Source of the DNA: Microbulbifer variabilis
GTDB lineage: Bacteria; Pseudomonadota; Gammaproteobacteria; Pseudomonadales; Cellvibrionaceae
Assembly (NCBI RefSeq): GCF_023716485.1
Contig: NZ_CP092418.1
Location: 3,207,001-3,271,000 of the forward strand
Length of the DNA: 64,000 nt
Direction of reading: 5' to 3'
The notes below the pieces were generated by a model that worked only from the letters and a program-made list of their open reading frames with translations, did not search any database and had not been told where the DNA came from. Each line of letters begins with the position of its first letter. The first letter of the stretch is position 1. The position numbers and the translations under genes are program-made. Positions 63,745 through 64,000 of the stretch are shown here, piece by piece.

Positions 63745-63990
63745 CTAACCAGCACCTAGGCCAAATGCTAAGTATCCGGTAATAGCCAACAGGAGCAGAA
63801 GCCCAATTAATCCCGCCCGACCAGGTAATTCTGCAGGTGATGACTGTATGTTTTTTTCACGTACATAGGTGTTAACAATTATTCTTGCTTCTTTAAGATT
63901 AATATTTTTGTATTCACGCAGAAGCTTCATAGCTTGAATCATTTGGCCACTTTCAATTGCATCAACTACATCTTCTTCCAATTTCATCAT
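63745..63990 (-). CDS. Small membrane protein with L7/L12 C-terminal-like domain
   Basis: This 81-residue protein has an N-terminal helical domain (AIESGQMIQAMKLLREYKNINLKEARIIV) resembling the C-terminal domain of ribosomal protein L7/L12, which binds translation factors. A single predicted transmembrane helix at about 59-79 (LIGLLLLLAITGYLAF) follows. It is not a ribosomal protein; small family members of this kind have no established function. The start, either of two adjacent ATGs, lies about 10 bases from the window edge, so upstream context is cut off. Confidence 0.6.
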   Translation of the reverse strand: MMKLEEDVVDAIESGQMIQAMKLLREYKNINLKEARIIVNTYVREKNIQSSPAELPGRAGLIGLLLLLAITGYLAFGLGAG

Positions 63991-64000
63991 TGGTCCAATT

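Noticed and set aside
1..64000. tRNA, rRNA, CRISPR array, riboswitch or prophage
   Set aside because: Scanning both strands by eye I found no cloverleaf, regular spacer-repeat series, known aptamer core or phage gene set; a covariance-model search would be needed to exclude small RNAs.

Overview
The window is a stretch of chromosome from a Gram-negative bacterium. The outer-membrane proteins, lipoproteins with clear lipoboxes, RdgC, DUF2058/DUF1415 proteins and a CBM2-bearing secreted polysaccharide enzyme together suggest a marine, polysaccharide-degrading gammaproteobacterium of the Cellvibrionales type (Microbulbifer-like). That placement is inferred from gene content only; no rRNA or other marker gene is present. 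I see no tRNA, rRNA, CRISPR array, complete insertion sequence or prophage.

Positions 1-10,200: the 3' end of a phosphate-selective-porin-like gene; a large fused indolepyruvate ferredoxin oxidoreductase divergent from an Lrp/AsnC regulator, with a 12-bp palindrome between them; a shikimate-kinase-family gene; and a surface-glycan or glycolipid style group (acyltransferase, two methyltransferases, a terpenoid-toroid 'prenyltransferase-like' protein and a GT4 glycosyltransferase), three of which are translationally coupled. Positions 10,700-16,300: a glutamine-synthetase-family ligase and an omega-aminotransferase that look like polyamine catabolism, followed by a VOC enzyme, patatin and GntR/FCD regulator in one likely operon. 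Positions 16,300-30,000: a fold-type I PLP enzyme, an Asp/Glu-racemase-family protein lacking both catalytic cysteines, and catabolic or housekeeping genes (SIMPL lipoprotein, amidohydrolase, GST, M16 peptidase, leucine dehydrogenase, RNase II, PepD), most ended by good intrinsic terminators.

Positions 30,000-38,000 are more AT-rich and accessory in character: small envelope proteins, a PuuE-like deacetylase coupled to a GNAT protein, an exported Ntn amidase, a VOC protein, and a three-gene cassette (membrane-anchored alpha/beta hydrolase, lipoprotein, small helical protein) with no function I can recognise. Positions 38,000-47,000 hold rdgC, gnd, a long gene-poor AT-rich interval, a PraB-like secreted protein, a TonB-dependent receptor and an ECF sigma factor that lacks a FecR partner here.

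Positions 47,500-64,000: an exported alpha/beta hydrolase, a double-hotdog thioesterase, a conserved DUF2058-DUF1415-DUF99 row, a degenerate QueD/PTPS-like protein without zinc ligands, a DUF4442-like hotdog protein, a class I haloalkane dehalogenase, a neutral ceramidase, a 1038-residue CBM2-glycosidase-CBM2-SGNH enzyme, an NTF2-like/PcaB-like lyase pair, and a small membrane protein with an L7/L12-like domain at the right edge. The most promising undescribed items are the 35.4-37.4 kb cassette, the catalytic domain of the multidomain enzyme at 58.6 kb, the metal-less PTPS homologue at 52.4 kb and the glycan cluster containing the toroid protein.
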